Assembly: GCA_000442125.1 (NCBI GenBank)
Contig: KE546971.1
Span: 994,583-1,058,582 of the forward strand
DNA: 64,000 nt
Source: Opeltia flavorubescens
Taxonomy: Eukaryota > Ascomycota > Lecanoromycetes > Teloschistales > Teloschistaceae
Reading direction: 5' to 3'
Part shown: positions 11,347-22,362 of the stretch, one piece after another
How positions within the stretch are numbered: the first letter of the stretch is position 1
Layout of the letters: the number at the start of each line of letters is the position of its first letter
Position numbers and translations under genes: made by a program
Notes under the pieces: generated by a model
What the model was told of the DNA's origin: nothing
Databases searched by the model: none
The model's input: only the letters and a program-made list of their open reading frames with translations

Positions 11347-13206
11347 ATGGAGAATGAGAAAGACGAAAACCCTAGCCAACGGAAAGACCACCGTTCCGAT
11401 GCCTTCGCTACCAAGTTTGTTGAGAAGACTGCCAGCTGGCAGCAGAAGGCAACCAGACGTGCAACATCCAAGGGCGATAAGCCTCAGCCAGCTGGTGGCC
11501 TTGACGAGACTCCCATCCCCGATGCTCCCCCAGGCTATACCATGAAGTTCACCTTTCATCGCGCGAACAGCCTCCCTATGGCTGACCTTAATTCTCTTTC
11601 CTCCGATCCTTATCTATATGTTCAGTTGAACACCCATCTTCCATCACGGCATAAGCAGGATCCGCCCATGAGGTTCCGAACCCCGACCATAAGAAGATCC
11701 ACAGACCCCGTATGGAACTGCGAATGGATCGTTGCCAATGTACCCTCAACGGGTTTCAAGCTCAAAGCTCGCATCTACGACGAAGACCCCGCCGATCACG
11801 ATGATCGCCTTGGTAACGTTCACGTTTCCGTGGATTCCTTGCATGAAAATTGGCAGGGTATCAAAGAGCAACATTTCAAGATCAAGAAACGGATGGGTAG
11901 CAAACGCGCTTACTTGATCCGTGGCTGCGCCGCCATGATCAATCGGAACATTGAGATGTCTGGCAACGTAGTCATCAGTGTTGAGATACTAGGGAAGACC
12001 GAGGTTGGCAACAACGGCGGTCGAATCTGGACAGTAGGCCCTTGCGCTTGGAGCCGACATCTGAGTCCCATGATCGGAAGACTCGCAGGTACCAAAGCAC
12101 CAGATGAAGGCAAAGACGGCGCCAAGACCGAACGCTACAACTTCCAAGCCAACCAATTCCAACTCGCTGGTCCTGTACCGCCACCTCTCTACCATCGATA
12201 CGTGGAGTTCAAACCCTTCATCGCTGGGATGTTTACCTCAACCTCCCTACAGGGCCGTATCCTCAACCGCGCCCTCCACCATCAACACTCCCGCGTTTAC
12301 AATTATGACCGCACGACCGTCTACGGCTCCTTCCCTTCTCCCTCGAAAGACATGTCGCTCCAATTTCTCAACCTCGTACACTACGATCATGGGGGCCGAA
12401 TATTCACGTACGTCCTTACCCTGGACGGCATGTGGCGCTTCACGGAAACAGGCAAGGAATTTGGCATTGATCTGCTAAGCAAACACACCATGCACAGCGA
12501 TGTGAACATATACATCGCTTTTTCCGGCGAATTCTTCGTCCGCAGGCTTAAGTCGCCGCACAAGGAGCCCTTTGATAGCGGGCAGGAGACGCATCCTGCA
12601 GTGGAAATTAGCGGAGGGCCTCCGCATGATGATCCACCTTCTGATCCCGCTTATTATGCCCTGTATATTGACAATGATAGCGGGACCTATCGGCCTAACG
12701 CAAAGCTCTTACCGCTACTCAAGGAATTTATGCGGAAGAATCTCCCAGGCTTGAAAATTGTGACACTAGACTGCGGCGCTGATGCCGAGCGAATGGGGAA
12801 GTTGAAAAAGGAGCAAAGGGAGAGGAAGAAGGCCGAGGGGAAAGGGACGGTGGTGATGCAGGATGATGGGAGTAGTCTGAGTAGCAGCGATGAAGAGGAG
12901 CTGGAAGAGCGGATGAAAGAGTATGATGAGGAGGGGGACAAAGGAGTCAGTAGTGGAGAAAAGGAGAAGAAGAAAAAGACAATGAAGCGGGAAATCAAGG
13001 AGAGTAAGGTTGCGGGATGGATGCATGGGGACAGGGTCAGAGAGAGAAGGGAGAGTAAGGAGGACGCACAAGAGGTAAACGGGAGGTCGAAAGAGGAGGA
13101 AGGGAGCGGAAAGCAAAGCAATGGTGAATTAGTACAAAAAGACAGTGAGATGGTGCCAAAGGCGAATGGTGAGGTTGTGGATGGTAATGGGAAGACGGGA
13201 AAGTAA
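11347..13206 (+). CDS. C2-domain protein with charged C-terminal tail
   Basis: Intronless 619-aa protein. The ATG at 11347 opens MENEKDENPSQRKDHRSD; the frame stays open upstream to 11251 but that part looks like leader sequence. A C2-like beta-sandwich spans about residues 55-190: FTFHRANSLPMADLNSLSSDPYLYVQL, TDPVWNCEWIV and ARIYDEDPADHDDRLGNVHV. It includes the Asp pairs that bind Ca2+ in C2 loops, so Ca2+-dependent phospholipid binding is plausible. The middle (residues about 220-470) is conserved-looking, with a GPCAWSRHLSPMIG segment and YNYDRTTVYGSFPSPSKDM. The last 130 residues are a highly charged Lys/Glu-rich tail. Related proteins occur in many ascomycetes, with no function known to me. 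No membrane segment. Confidence 0.75.
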   Translation: MENEKDENPSQRKDHRSDAFATKFVEKTASWQQKATRRATSKGDKPQPAGGLDETPIPDAPPGYTMKFTFHRANSLPMADLNSLSSDPYLYVQLNTHLPSRHKQDPPMRFRTPTIRRSTDPVWNCEWIVANVPSTGFKLKARIYDEDPADHDDRLGNVHVSVDSLHENWQGIKEQHFKIKKRMGSKRAYLIRGCAAMINRNIEMSGNVVISVEILGKTEVGNNGGRIWTVGPCAWSRHLSPMIGRLAGTKAPDEGKDGAKTERYNFQANQFQLAGPVPPPLYHRYVEFKPFIAGMFTSTSLQGRILNRALHHQHSRVYNYDRTTVYGSFPSPSKDMSLQFLNLVHYDHGGRIFTYVLTLDGMWRFTETGKEFGIDLLSKHTMHSDVNIYIAFSGEFFVRRLKSPHKEPFDSGQETHPAVEISGGPPHDDPPSDPAYYALYIDNDSGTYRPNAKLLPLLKEFMRKNLPGLKIVTLDCGADAERMGKLKKEQRERKKAEGKGTVVMQDDGSSLSSSDEEELEERMKEYDEEGDKGVSSGEKEKKKKTMKREIKESKVAGWMHGDRVRERRESKEDAQEVNGRSKEEEGSGKQSNGELVQKDSEMVPKANGEVVDGNGKTGK

Positions 13207-13959
13207 GCATGGATGGGATGGGGTTCTGAGCCTTTTCTTTGCCTTCTTGTTTTGTCGGAGTGTGGAGAAAGACCCTAGGAGGGCTGCCTACGGGTATTGG
13301 CGATATGGGGGCAAACCTGTTGAGAACGGCGTTAAAGACTGGATATTTTGGCTATGCTGCAACGATTGAACTTGTATCTAATGGTACTGCCTTTTTCTGG
13401 TTTTCAGCTAACACCAGGAGTATGTCCTAATATCAAGATACTTGATTCCACCATGTGAACAGGATCCATGATTTGTATTGCCTTTAGCACGCGGTTATTC
13501 TTGAGAATTGGATCCTTTCCTTATCCGTCCTCTGGACACTAAAACAAAGTCGGAGACGAGCTTGTCTCCTCGTGCAGCAGCAGCAGCAGTAATCCTTCTG
13601 TCTCTGCACGTCCTACCTTAAATTCCCCTGGAGGATCATAGGCAGGTCACTCAACCGTATTAAACTCATACCGATAGGTGCGCGCCGAACGCGTATATCT
13701 TGGCGAAAACCCTGAGCAAGCAATTGTTGAAACGATCTAATAGAAGAGGGACCCTTCTCTTCGAAGTAGCTTATCAAATCTTGGGATGATGATCGGGCAC
13801 TTTATACATGACCAGTTATTGAAATAACACTTCGGATATCAGAATTCGAAGGAGACACTTACAGTGTTCTTACGGTCCATGACCGAGATTATCGACTTGC
13901 GATCTTCCAGTGTGAAGAGTCCGAGGAGAGGATGTCATCATAGGTGTGGAAACCTTGAG
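13207..13959. other. Convergent 3' spacer with short GCA repeat
   Basis: 753 bp between convergent genes (C2 protein and MRI1). It contains a short GCA trinucleotide run at about 13574-13589. No gene or RNA is recognised. Confidence 0.4.
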
Positions 13960-15232
13960 CTAAGCAACGTCCTTTTTCACACTAAGATCGATTATACCGT
14001 TCCATTGGAAGACTCCGTGTTCGTCTTTCTCTACCACGCCTTCCTCGGTCACGATGCCATCAATGAGCTCTGCAGGCGTCACATCGAACGCTGGATTCCA
14101 AGCGTGGGTGTTTTGAGCTGCGATACAGACTTCGTCGACAGAGCCATTGACAACGCCCTGCTTTCCGTCCGCGTTCTTCTCAACTCGAGGGCCCCTGATG
14201 TTGAGAACTTCGATCTGCGGACGCTCTTCTATTCTGATATCCGCTCCAGACTTAGTTTCCATATCGACCGTTGTCCTCGGAGCTGCGACCAAGAACTTCA
14301 CGCCGTGATATCTTGCCAGTACCGCGAGACCGTATGTACCAATTTTATTAGCCGTATCGCCGTTAGCGGCCACGCGGTCTGCGCCGACGATGACTGCAAC
14401 GATATTTTCTGGCTTTCCTTTTATTTTAAGAAGCGCCGCGGCCATGGAATCAGTGATCAGAGTCGCAGGAATACTGTCATGGATGAGCTCGTATCCAGTG
14501 AGTCTTGAACCCTGATTATAAGGTCTGGTCTCTGTGTAGAAGACGTGGCCAAGATGGCCGCTTGAATGCAAGCTACGAATGACCCCTAGAGCTGTTCCAT
14601 AGCCTGCGGTCGCTAACGAGCTGGGAATAATATATTCAGAACATGAAATTGAAGGAAATATATAGAGAAAACATAACCTACCCGGTGTTGCAGTGCGTTA
14701 TTACACTGACCTTTGAGTCTGGCAAACTCCGTTGTAGTATCCATGCTGTTCCATGCATGCCTATGCGCTCATTATCATTGACGTCGTCCTCCAGCATTTT
14801 CTCAGCTGCGCCGACGTATGCTTCGAGCACAGAGCGACAATCTGATCTGGAATCATCTGCGGCAGAATACACTATCGCTTTCAACTTTGCGGCAGCATCG
14901 GCCAGATTGACAGCCGTAGGCCTACTAGTAACAAGATACTTCAACTGTAAAGCAGTTTGCTCCGCAGTTTTCTGTGCGGATGGGGCCTTCGCCCCGTTAT
15001 CGTTAGATTCGACTCGATGGTCAAGCCTTTTGATCACGTCGATGGCTTCAATAGCCACACTCAAAGCGGCTACTATGGCAATGGCAGGAGCACCACGGAT
15101 TTGCATGTTCTTAATAGCATGCCAGGCGTCCTTGGAATTTTTGATCTCATTATAGATTTCCTCGTGCGGAAGTCGCAATTGATCAATGATCTCAAGGTGC
15201 CCATGGCTGTATCTAATCGCTTGAAGGACCAT
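13960..15232 (-). CDS. MRI1: Methylthioribose-1-phosphate isomerase
   Basis: Methionine salvage enzyme converting 5-methylthioribose-1-phosphate to 5-methylthioribulose-1-phosphate; 403 aa, cytosolic, related to the eIF2B alpha fold. Exon 1 is 14682-15232 and exon 2 13960-14620, with a 60-nt GTAGGT...CAG intron. Splicing reconstitutes the family signature [20 protein letters not shown], which holds the catalytic Cys. Other landmarks are [15 protein letters not shown] near residue 48-60, [12 protein letters not shown], and [21 protein letters not shown] carrying the catalytic Asp. Substrate-site PRTTVDMET is also present. Length and motifs are complete with no sign of damage. The start codon is 556 bp from the divergent RPT4 start. 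Confidence 0.96.
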
Positions 15233-15788
15233 GGCAGCGTGACTTGACCGGTTTAACAGTCTCCAAATTTGGGGATAGAAGTCATACGATCGATCATACG
15301 CAGCGCTGTAGAGAATCGATTAATTACCTCGTTGTGATTCGGCGAACCTCTAATACGGCCTGCCTCTCCGAGCCATTATAAATATACACTACGTCGTACA
15401 ACTTAGGATTCAATGCACTTAGAATACGGTGACCATGAAACATCTATCGACCTCATTTCACGCCATTATGTGATTCTAGATATTGTTGGCGTATTCCACA
15501 CTGCCTCCTCATTTGGTCTATACAAACCCTTGTTTCCAGCCAAGACTTTTCAACTCTGTCTACCTGTTCTGACGTCGGGTAGGCTTAAAGCTCCTACCAC
15601 CTCCGACGCTCCTCGAAGTCCTCTGTTGCTCGCAGCTTAGGAGCAGAACGCCACTGCCAACAATTACCGCATCTGGCATTATCCTTTAGCATCTTCAAAA
15701 ACCAGCATACTAGCGTTCCAATCTCCGGAAGCAAAGTCAAGATCCGCAGTTAATTTCTTGTGGTTGCAGAAGCCATCTTTTAACAGTC
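15233..15788. promoter_or_regulatory. Divergent promoter MRI1/RPT4
   Basis: 556-bp head-to-head spacer. No coding signal beyond short ORFs. It holds both promoters; no specific element is recognised. Confidence 0.4.
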
Positions 15789-17134
15789 ATGGACGGGTCA
15801 TCAGACCCAGAGAGGGCGGATGCGCTGGAGCAATACAAGAAGAAGCTTCTGGAGTCAAGGGAGATGGAAGCGAAGCTCAAAGCCCTCCGGCTCGATATCA
15901 AAGGCTTACAAAATGACTTCGACACCACGGAGGACAACATCAAGGCATTACAAAGTGTGGGTCAAATAATAGGAGAAGTCTTGAAACAGCTGGACGAAGA
16001 GCGATGTGAGTTGTCGAAGGTCCTACATCAACCTGAACTCATACTAATCCAGCATTCTGTTTGTAGTCATCGTCAAAGCCTCATCAGGTCCTCGGTATGT
16101 GGTCGGTTGCCGTTCGAAAGTCGACAAGGCAAAGCTTAAACAAGGGACTCGTGTCGCTCTCGATATGACTACTCTCACGATCATGCGAATGTTACCTCGA
16201 GAGGTCGATCCGTTAGTATACAACATGTCACTGGAAGATCCCGGTCAAGTCAGCTTCGGGGGTATTGGCGGTCTGAACGAGCAAATCCGCGAATTACGAG
16301 AGGTCATCGAGCTACCACTGAAGAACCCCGAATTGTTTTTAAGGGTTGGAATAAAGCCTCCGAAAGGCGTTCTTCTCTACGGGCCACCTGGCACAGGTAA
16401 AACTTTGCTGGCCCGGGCTGTTGCCAGCGGCCTGGAAACGAACTTCTTGAAAGGTACCTCCAAGAAAGCCCCATGCTTCAATAATGGCTCTAACCAATTT
16501 ATGGTGTAGTTGTATCCTCCGCTATCGTGGATAAATACATAGGCGAATCAGCTAGGTTGATCCGCGAAATGTTCGGCTACGCGAAAGAACATGAGCCATG
16601 CATCATCTTCATGGACGAAATCGATGCGATTGGTGGTCGAAGATTTTCTGAAGGAACTTCGGCGGATCGGGAGATTCAACGCACACTGATGGAATTGCTC
16701 AATCAACTTGACGGATTCGACTATTTAGGAAAGACAAAGATAATCATGGCAACCAACCGACCAGATACCCTTGACCCTGCACTGCTCCGAGCCGGTCGGC
16801 TTGATCGCAAAATCGAAATCCCTCTACCAAATGAAGTAGGAAGATTAGAAATCCTCAAGATCCATACTAGTGGTGTGGCCTTGGAAGGCGAGATTGACTT
16901 TGAAAGTGTGGTCAAGATGAGCGACCAGCTGAACGGTGCAGATCTAAGAAACGTGGTTACAGAAGCGTAAGGACTGTCCTTGCGATATTTTTCATTAGCT
17001 AACCCTGTTTTAGAGGGCTTTTCGCGATTAAAGACTACCGAGACTCGATCAATCAGGATGACTTCAACAAGGCCGTTCGGAAGGTCGCCGAGTCGAAGAA
17101 GCTTGAAGGTAAATTAGAGTATCAGAAATTGTAA
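15789..17134 (+). CDS. RPT4: 26S proteasome regulatory subunit Rpt4 (PSMC6)
   Basis: AAA ATPase of the 19S base ring, which unfolds substrates and threads them into the 20S core; 393 aa. Exons are 15789-16005, 16067-16453, 16510-16966 and 17014-17134 (introns 61, 56 and 47 nt), all frame-consistent. An N-terminal coiled coil ([20 protein letters not shown]) is followed by the OB domain, Walker A GPPGTGKT (about residue 178), pore-loop KYIGES, Walker [13 protein letters not shown], and second region of homology [18 protein letters not shown]. The last exon supplies [17 protein letters not shown] and ends EYQKL. The order and the short N-terminus fit Rpt4/10B rather than the other Rpt paralogues. 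No defects seen. Confidence 0.96.
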
Positions 17135-17675
17135 ATATAGATTGGTAGGACGATAGCAGCTAGACATGTTTGCATGATAGACTGTTTCGATATGCAGAAC
17201 GATAGCCTGCCATTGAAAATCTCTCAGCCGATGCGTAAATAGAGGTTCTGTTCTGCAATACGTAGTGAGCTCGCATTTCGCATGCGGCACCATTCGACTT
17301 TCTCTAAGCACCTTCCAGTCGAACCCCTGTTTGAACCCCTGAAACCGTGGTACCGGGATCCTTGTATCCGCATGGGCACTAATCTCCTCTAGGCATATTC
17401 ATCAGGGCGACAGACGCTGTTTTCAACGGTTTTGTGAATTACGAAATAGATCCCGCGAAATACACTGGCTCGCGACTGCCTCGAGGAACAGCTGCCCATT
17501 GCTTCCCTTCCAATCCGGTAATCAGAGAAATGGCTATGAAACGTTCATAATTCAACGATCCATACTTATCCTATCCCTCAGCACTCGGTCCGACTACTTC
17601 ATTCCTGATGCAGTAGACATGTCCAGCTGTCTCCAGCATCGCTAACGCCGGGCTGAAAGAGCCTCCACAAGCGGC
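17135..17675. promoter_or_regulatory. Spacer, RPT4 3' end and MNS1 promoter
   Basis: 541 bp between co-oriented genes. Only short ORFs are present; nothing specific is recognised. Confidence 0.35.
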
Positions 17676-20019
17676 ATGCCCTTTTCCACCCCGAGGAATG
17701 TCAGCAGCCATCGCTCCCATGGAGATGGCACCTGGGGTAGTTCGGGAACAAATGGATACACGAGGTCCAATATAAGTGCAAAATTGGATGGCTACTTTGA
17801 CAAGAGAGAACTCCCCATGTACAAGGACAAGCCATACAGCTATGCTTCATCAAGACGGAAGTCTTGGTTTCAGAAATGGCGCTTCACCTCGGCGCTTTTA
17901 CTGCTCCTCATCGCATTGCTATACTGGCTCGGCATGTTCTCGTCGACAAAAACACCGACGAAGTTAAAACACAAGGACCCGAGTAAGAGCGCGTGGTCAT
18001 GGCTGAGCAGGCCCGCTGCTTCGAAAGTGGATTGGGATGACCGGCGGGAGAAGGTCAAGGAAGCTTTCACACTCAGCTGGGATGGATACGAGAAGTATGC
18101 TTGGGGTGCGTTCAATTCGGTTCTCTGATTGCAAGATCATGTTTAGGCATGGATTAAATATTGGACCGCACTGGCAGTAGCTGTTCGGGGGCTGATTATG
18201 CTATAGGCTACGATCAGTACCATCCCATCTCCAAGCAGGGCTCGCAAATGACAAAAGCTGGCATGGGCTGGATCATAGTCGACGCGCTCGATACGCTCAT
18301 GATCATGAATTTGACCTCTCGCCTGTCGCATGCTCGAGAATGGATATCCACTTCACTGAACTACGATCAAGATCAAGAAGTCAACACGTTCGAGACAACC
18401 ATCCGCATGCTGGGAGGTTTTCTCTCAGCCCATTACTTGTCGACCACTTTCCCTGATTTGGCGCCTCTGGCCGACGACGATCAAGGAGCGCCAGGGGAAG
18501 ATCTCTACCTCGAGAAAGCTACGGATCTGGCAGATCGGTTACTCGGGGCCTTTGATTCTCCCAGCGGTGTACCGTATGCGAGCGTCAATCTCAAGACTAT
18601 CAAAGGAGTCCCATCGCACGCAGATGGTGGCGCCTCCTCGACCGCCGAAGCCACGAGCCTACAGTTAGAATTCAAATATCTTGCAATGTTGACCGGCGAG
18701 AAAGATTACTGGAACAAGGCAGAAAGAGTTATGCAAGTGGTAGACGATAATGGTATGGCAGATGGTCTGGTGCCGATCTTCATGTACGCCCACGACGGTA
18801 CCTTCAGGGGTGACAACATCCGGTTGGGTAGTCGAGGAGATTCTTATTACGGTATCTCTTACCTCTCCTAACCCGGGAAGAAGTCTAACAGTGGCAGAAT
18901 ACCTCATAAAACAATATCTTCAAACGTCCTTTTCCGAGCCCATATACCTCGACCTCTGGAATCAAGCCCTCTCAGGCGTCCGAAAGCACCTGATCACGTA
19001 CTCCAAGAAATCCCGCTTCACAATCCTTGCCGAGCGACCCAGCGGTCTCGAAAGTATGTTGCACCCCAAAATGGATCACCTCGTCTGCTTCATGCCTGGT
19101 ACCATCGCCTTAGCGGCTACTGGCGGCAAGACCGTCGCCGAAGCCAAAAAGGCAGGCAAATGGGGCAAGAAAGAACAAGCCGATCTGGATTTGGCGATTG
19201 AGTTGACAAAGACATGTTGGGGTATGTACAAGACTACCGCAACAGGCCTTGCTCCGGAAATCACGTACTTTGAAATCGATGATCCGCCAAAAATGGAAGC
19301 GGATGGGCCTTTCCAATCCGCAGAAATTGTGCCAGATGCAAGCGCAGAGTGGAAGGACGATTATGTCATAAAGGGCCAAGATGCACATAACCTGCAACGG
19401 CCGGAGACAGTGGAAACACTATACTATATGTGGCGGATCACTGGTGATGAGAAATATCGCGACTGGGGTTGGGAGATGTTCGAGTCGTTTGCCAATTATA
19501 CCAAAGCTGGCGGGGATGGTGGGTATACAAGCCTGTCGACCGTGTTGGATGTACCTCCTGCGCAGAGAGATAACATGGAGAGCTTTTGGCTGGTAGGCAT
19601 GATTTTCCTACTTCTCTGACTTACCTCTCTCGCTATTTAAGAACAGTCGGCTTACTCATAAATTGAATGTTCAGGCCGAAACTCTCAAGTATTTGTACTT
19701 ATTATTTTCACCTACGGAACTCTTACCATTGGATACCATTGTCATAAACACGGAGGCGCATATTTTCCCTAGATTCAACCTCGTCAGGGGTTTGAAGACT
19801 GGATGGGAGAGGAAGCCGAGGGATAAGGACGGGAAGGTTTTAGAAGAGGGAGAGAAGGCAAAGGAGGGAGTGAAGGAGAAGAAGGATCAATCTGAGGAGA
19901 ACCCTAAGGAGAAGGCGAAGAATTCCAAGGACGTCGAATCGACTTCGAAGGACGTTGAGACGAAGACCAAGTCCGAAGAGGGAAAGAAGGAGAAGGAGAA
20001 GGGAAAGGATGTATCATAG
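17676..20019 (+). CDS. Class I alpha-1,2-mannosidase (GH47), ER/Golgi type II membrane protein
   Basis: Mannosyl-oligosaccharide 1,2-alpha-mannosidase that trims N-glycans in the ER/Golgi; 704 aa. Exons are 17676-18105, 18207-18851, 18898-19592 and 19675-20019 (introns 101, 46 and 82 nt). A short cytosolic tail precedes one signal anchor (about 69-88, FTSALLLLLIALLYWLG), giving type II topology. GH47 landmarks: YAWGYDQYHPIS across intron 1, GWIIVDALDTLMIM, ETTIRMLGGFLSAHYLS, MDHLVCFMPG, NLQRPETVETLYYMWR, and the calcium-binding Thr in VINTEAHIFPR near the end of the domain. After the catalytic domain there is an unusual tail of about 80 residues made almost entirely of Lys, Glu, Asp and Ser. 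No active-site residue appears missing. The precise paralogue (ER MNS1 versus Golgi) is not settled. Confidence 0.93.
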
Positions 20020-20638
20020 GTTTGGTGGCGACTGATTATCTCAGCGCTGATCGTTTGGAAGAGCCTTCTCGTACAAAATATTTTTATTTCCAGTTCTTGA
20101 CTCTTTGATGATTTTACAATATCGCCTAAGAATTCGCGGATTGTACTCCCATAGGAGGTCCAGAGCTTTGAACTTTTCATTACGTATGAATGTATTTGCA
20201 TGGAGCTGTACATCAGGAGTCAATCGGCTTTAGGAATGGGTTGTGTTCTTTGAGAAGGCTTCCATTCAAGAGAGCAACAGTCGGCCAAATATGTAAAGGT
20301 AATGATTGGCAAGTGCCATCGGTGCCTGAGCCGCCTAGGTGTCAGTACATATTCCACTTAATCGCTACCAGAGCTAAGAAGTTTTCAGAACGTACGTGGA
20401 ACTTTCACGCTCTTTGAAAAGCGAAAAAAGCAGTGCATATATTAGCCACAGGAAAATGAAAATAGGAAAGGATACACGTTGAAGTACTGAAATAGAAGAG
20501 AGGAACTTAATTCTATCACCGACTATTCAATGCTTTTGGGCCTTTTCGGATGCAATATCAAATCATTCCGTCACAAACACTACTATTGACACGACATCTG
20601 CACCCACATGTTTCCCATGAGACCTTTTTGTGAAACAT
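20020..20638. other. Convergent 3' spacer
   Basis: 619 bp between the convergent 3' ends of the mannosidase and CDC43. AT-rich; only short ORFs. No gene recognised. Confidence 0.35.
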
Positions 20639-22157
20639 TCAATCTTTGTTATCCGAGTATCGAGATGATAGATGCTCAATGCGCTGTCGAATTTCTAGTG
20701 ATATACACAGTGAAGGATCGAAGGTCTTGAGTTCTGGATGTCCCATGGCTGCTAGACCGGCAAGTCCCAAGCATGAGTGCATTATATCTGATATAATTAG
20801 TGTCTGGGGCCTATTTTGAGTGGAAAAAGGTGTCTCCAAAATGCTAATTCGTGACATACCAGGAGGATCTCCAGGAAGCTTTCCAAAGCCACCGATTTGA
20901 TGTTGAGTCATTGTGAAAAGGTATTGGTGAAGCGCGTCCTGGTCGATGAGGTGGAGCTTGTTCAAGATCTGTACTTGTTAGCAGCAGTAAGCATAAATAT
21001 GGACATGGTGTGTTTTACTGCAAGCGAACCACCTGCCCAGAACGTGTAGCAAGTATCTGCCGGCTTGTTACATCTTCCTGTCAAACCGGCAAATTGCAGC
21101 TCGCTATCTGAAGGCTCAATGTCCACTTCGTCCGGCAGGAAATATTCGGGTGGGACGCACGAAGCAATCTCAATCTCTATCCCGTCTGAATGATGCCCTT
21201 TACTGACACCAAACGACATCTTGGGATCGACATCGGTGGGCCCCGAATCATCTTCTTCGTTGTCTTCTTCTCGGAGGAGCGACGTTTGTCGACTAACAAG
21301 ATATCCCAGCAGTCTCTCATATGAGTGCGCCCAAGGCCAAGAATCTACTAATTGCATCGATGGGCTGCCACTGGGAAACTTCCCAAGGAGAGAAATCGCG
21401 CTTAGGGCGCAATACGTCCATCCAGCTGCAGTCGAGGATGAGTAATAGCCTTTCATCCGATGGCAGAAGTAAGATATGGCGTACCCTGCGCTTCATGGAA
21501 AGGACCATTGGCGAAGCCGCCCTCATACGTCTAGTTTTATTCGTGAGAAAGATTGGTTGTTGCGACGCAGACAAGACTACTTACCTGAGAAGCTTCAAAA
21601 AAGCACATCAGTCTATCAATGTCAATATCCTCCACCTCACAACCGTCAACACGGAGCATCCATCTGATTGCCGCGGCACAATAGCAGAACCTCATGTCTT
21701 TACCACCTCGTACTTCCCCTCCCACACTCAATGCTTCTCCGAAAGTACCATCCTGCAATTGCAGCAGCTTCAGCCAGTTCAAGCATTCTTCCCTTCTCAC
21801 TCTTCCTAGATCATCTCCCAGAATAGCCAAACTAGTCAAGGCAAAGTATGTCGCTGCGATAGTAGCAGGATCCCAGCACTGATTATCCCGGTTTCTTCTC
21901 TCCCCCATGTCTGCGCCGGTGAAGCCACGGAAACCGCCATCAGGATGCTGACACCTGTATATCCAGTCAATGAAAGCCGTTCGATCTGCTTCAGTGGTGT
22001 TGGGAACAAGAGCATCGAGGAGATCAAGAGCACAGAGGACGAAGAAAGCGAGGGTCATGCGTTGGGAGTCATTGGAGATGTAGGCGGTGGGGAGGAGTGT
22101 TTTAAGACAGCGGAGGAAGTAGCGGACATGAGAAGACTTATTCAGGGTTGAAGACAT
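20639..22157 (-). CDS. CDC43: Geranylgeranyltransferase type I beta subunit
   Basis: Beta subunit of protein geranylgeranyltransferase I, which prenylates CaaL proteins such as Rho1 and Cdc42; 427 aa. Exons are 21585-22157, 21485-21530 (46 nt), 21019-21425, 20860-20968 and 20639-20787. Prenyltransferase repeats are visible: YRCQHPDGGFRGF, KLLQLQDGTFGE, TYEGGFANGPFHEAQ, AGWTYCALSAISLLG, and TQHQIGGFGKLPGDPPD followed by IMHSCLGLAGLAAMG. Zinc ligands of the family are in the D-x-C and H-x-C-L patterns: the last exon HSCLG supplies the His, and DTCYTFWAGGSL the preceding region. The acceptor at 21426 was preferred because it gives HEAQAGWTYCAL, matching the family, instead of a 35-nt intron. The final intron (20788-20859) is 72 nt with no in-frame stop. 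The start is 205 bp from divergent ILM1. Confidence 0.9.
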
Positions 22158-22362
22158 CTGCTCAGGTCATCCATCGACCAATCTCTGCCCATGACGGAAC
22201 ACACGAACATATGGGTCGTCGTTGCTTCTGGGGGTTTATCGCAATCGAGATAAGAAGAACAGCCGCGTGAAGCGATGGAGCCGCGGACACTGGGCCAATA
22301 GCTTTACCATTACCCCTGAAAATAGTACACAGCATTTTAGTCAAAGCGTACAGGTATTCGAG
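22158..22362. promoter_or_regulatory. Short divergent promoter CDC43/ILM1
   Basis: Only 205 bp separate the two start codons, so both promoters must be compact or shared. No specific element is identified. Confidence 0.45.

Noticed and set aside
10976-11545. Plus-strand ORF of 189 codons overlapping the start of the C2 gene
   Set aside because: No recognisable protein features; it overlaps the clearly coding C2 frame and the promoter region.
12687-13121. Minus-strand Ser/Phe/Leu-rich ORF
   Set aside because: Antisense shadow of the Lys/Glu-rich tail of the C2 protein.
13864-15247. Long plus-strand ORFs across this interval
   Set aside because: Antisense to MRI1, whose motifs are unambiguous on the minus strand.
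21450-21484. 35-nt intron in CDC43 giving GYYSSSTAAGWTYC
   Set aside because: Too short for a fungal intron. The acceptor at 21426 gives a 59-nt intron and HEAQAGWTYCAL, which fits the family better.
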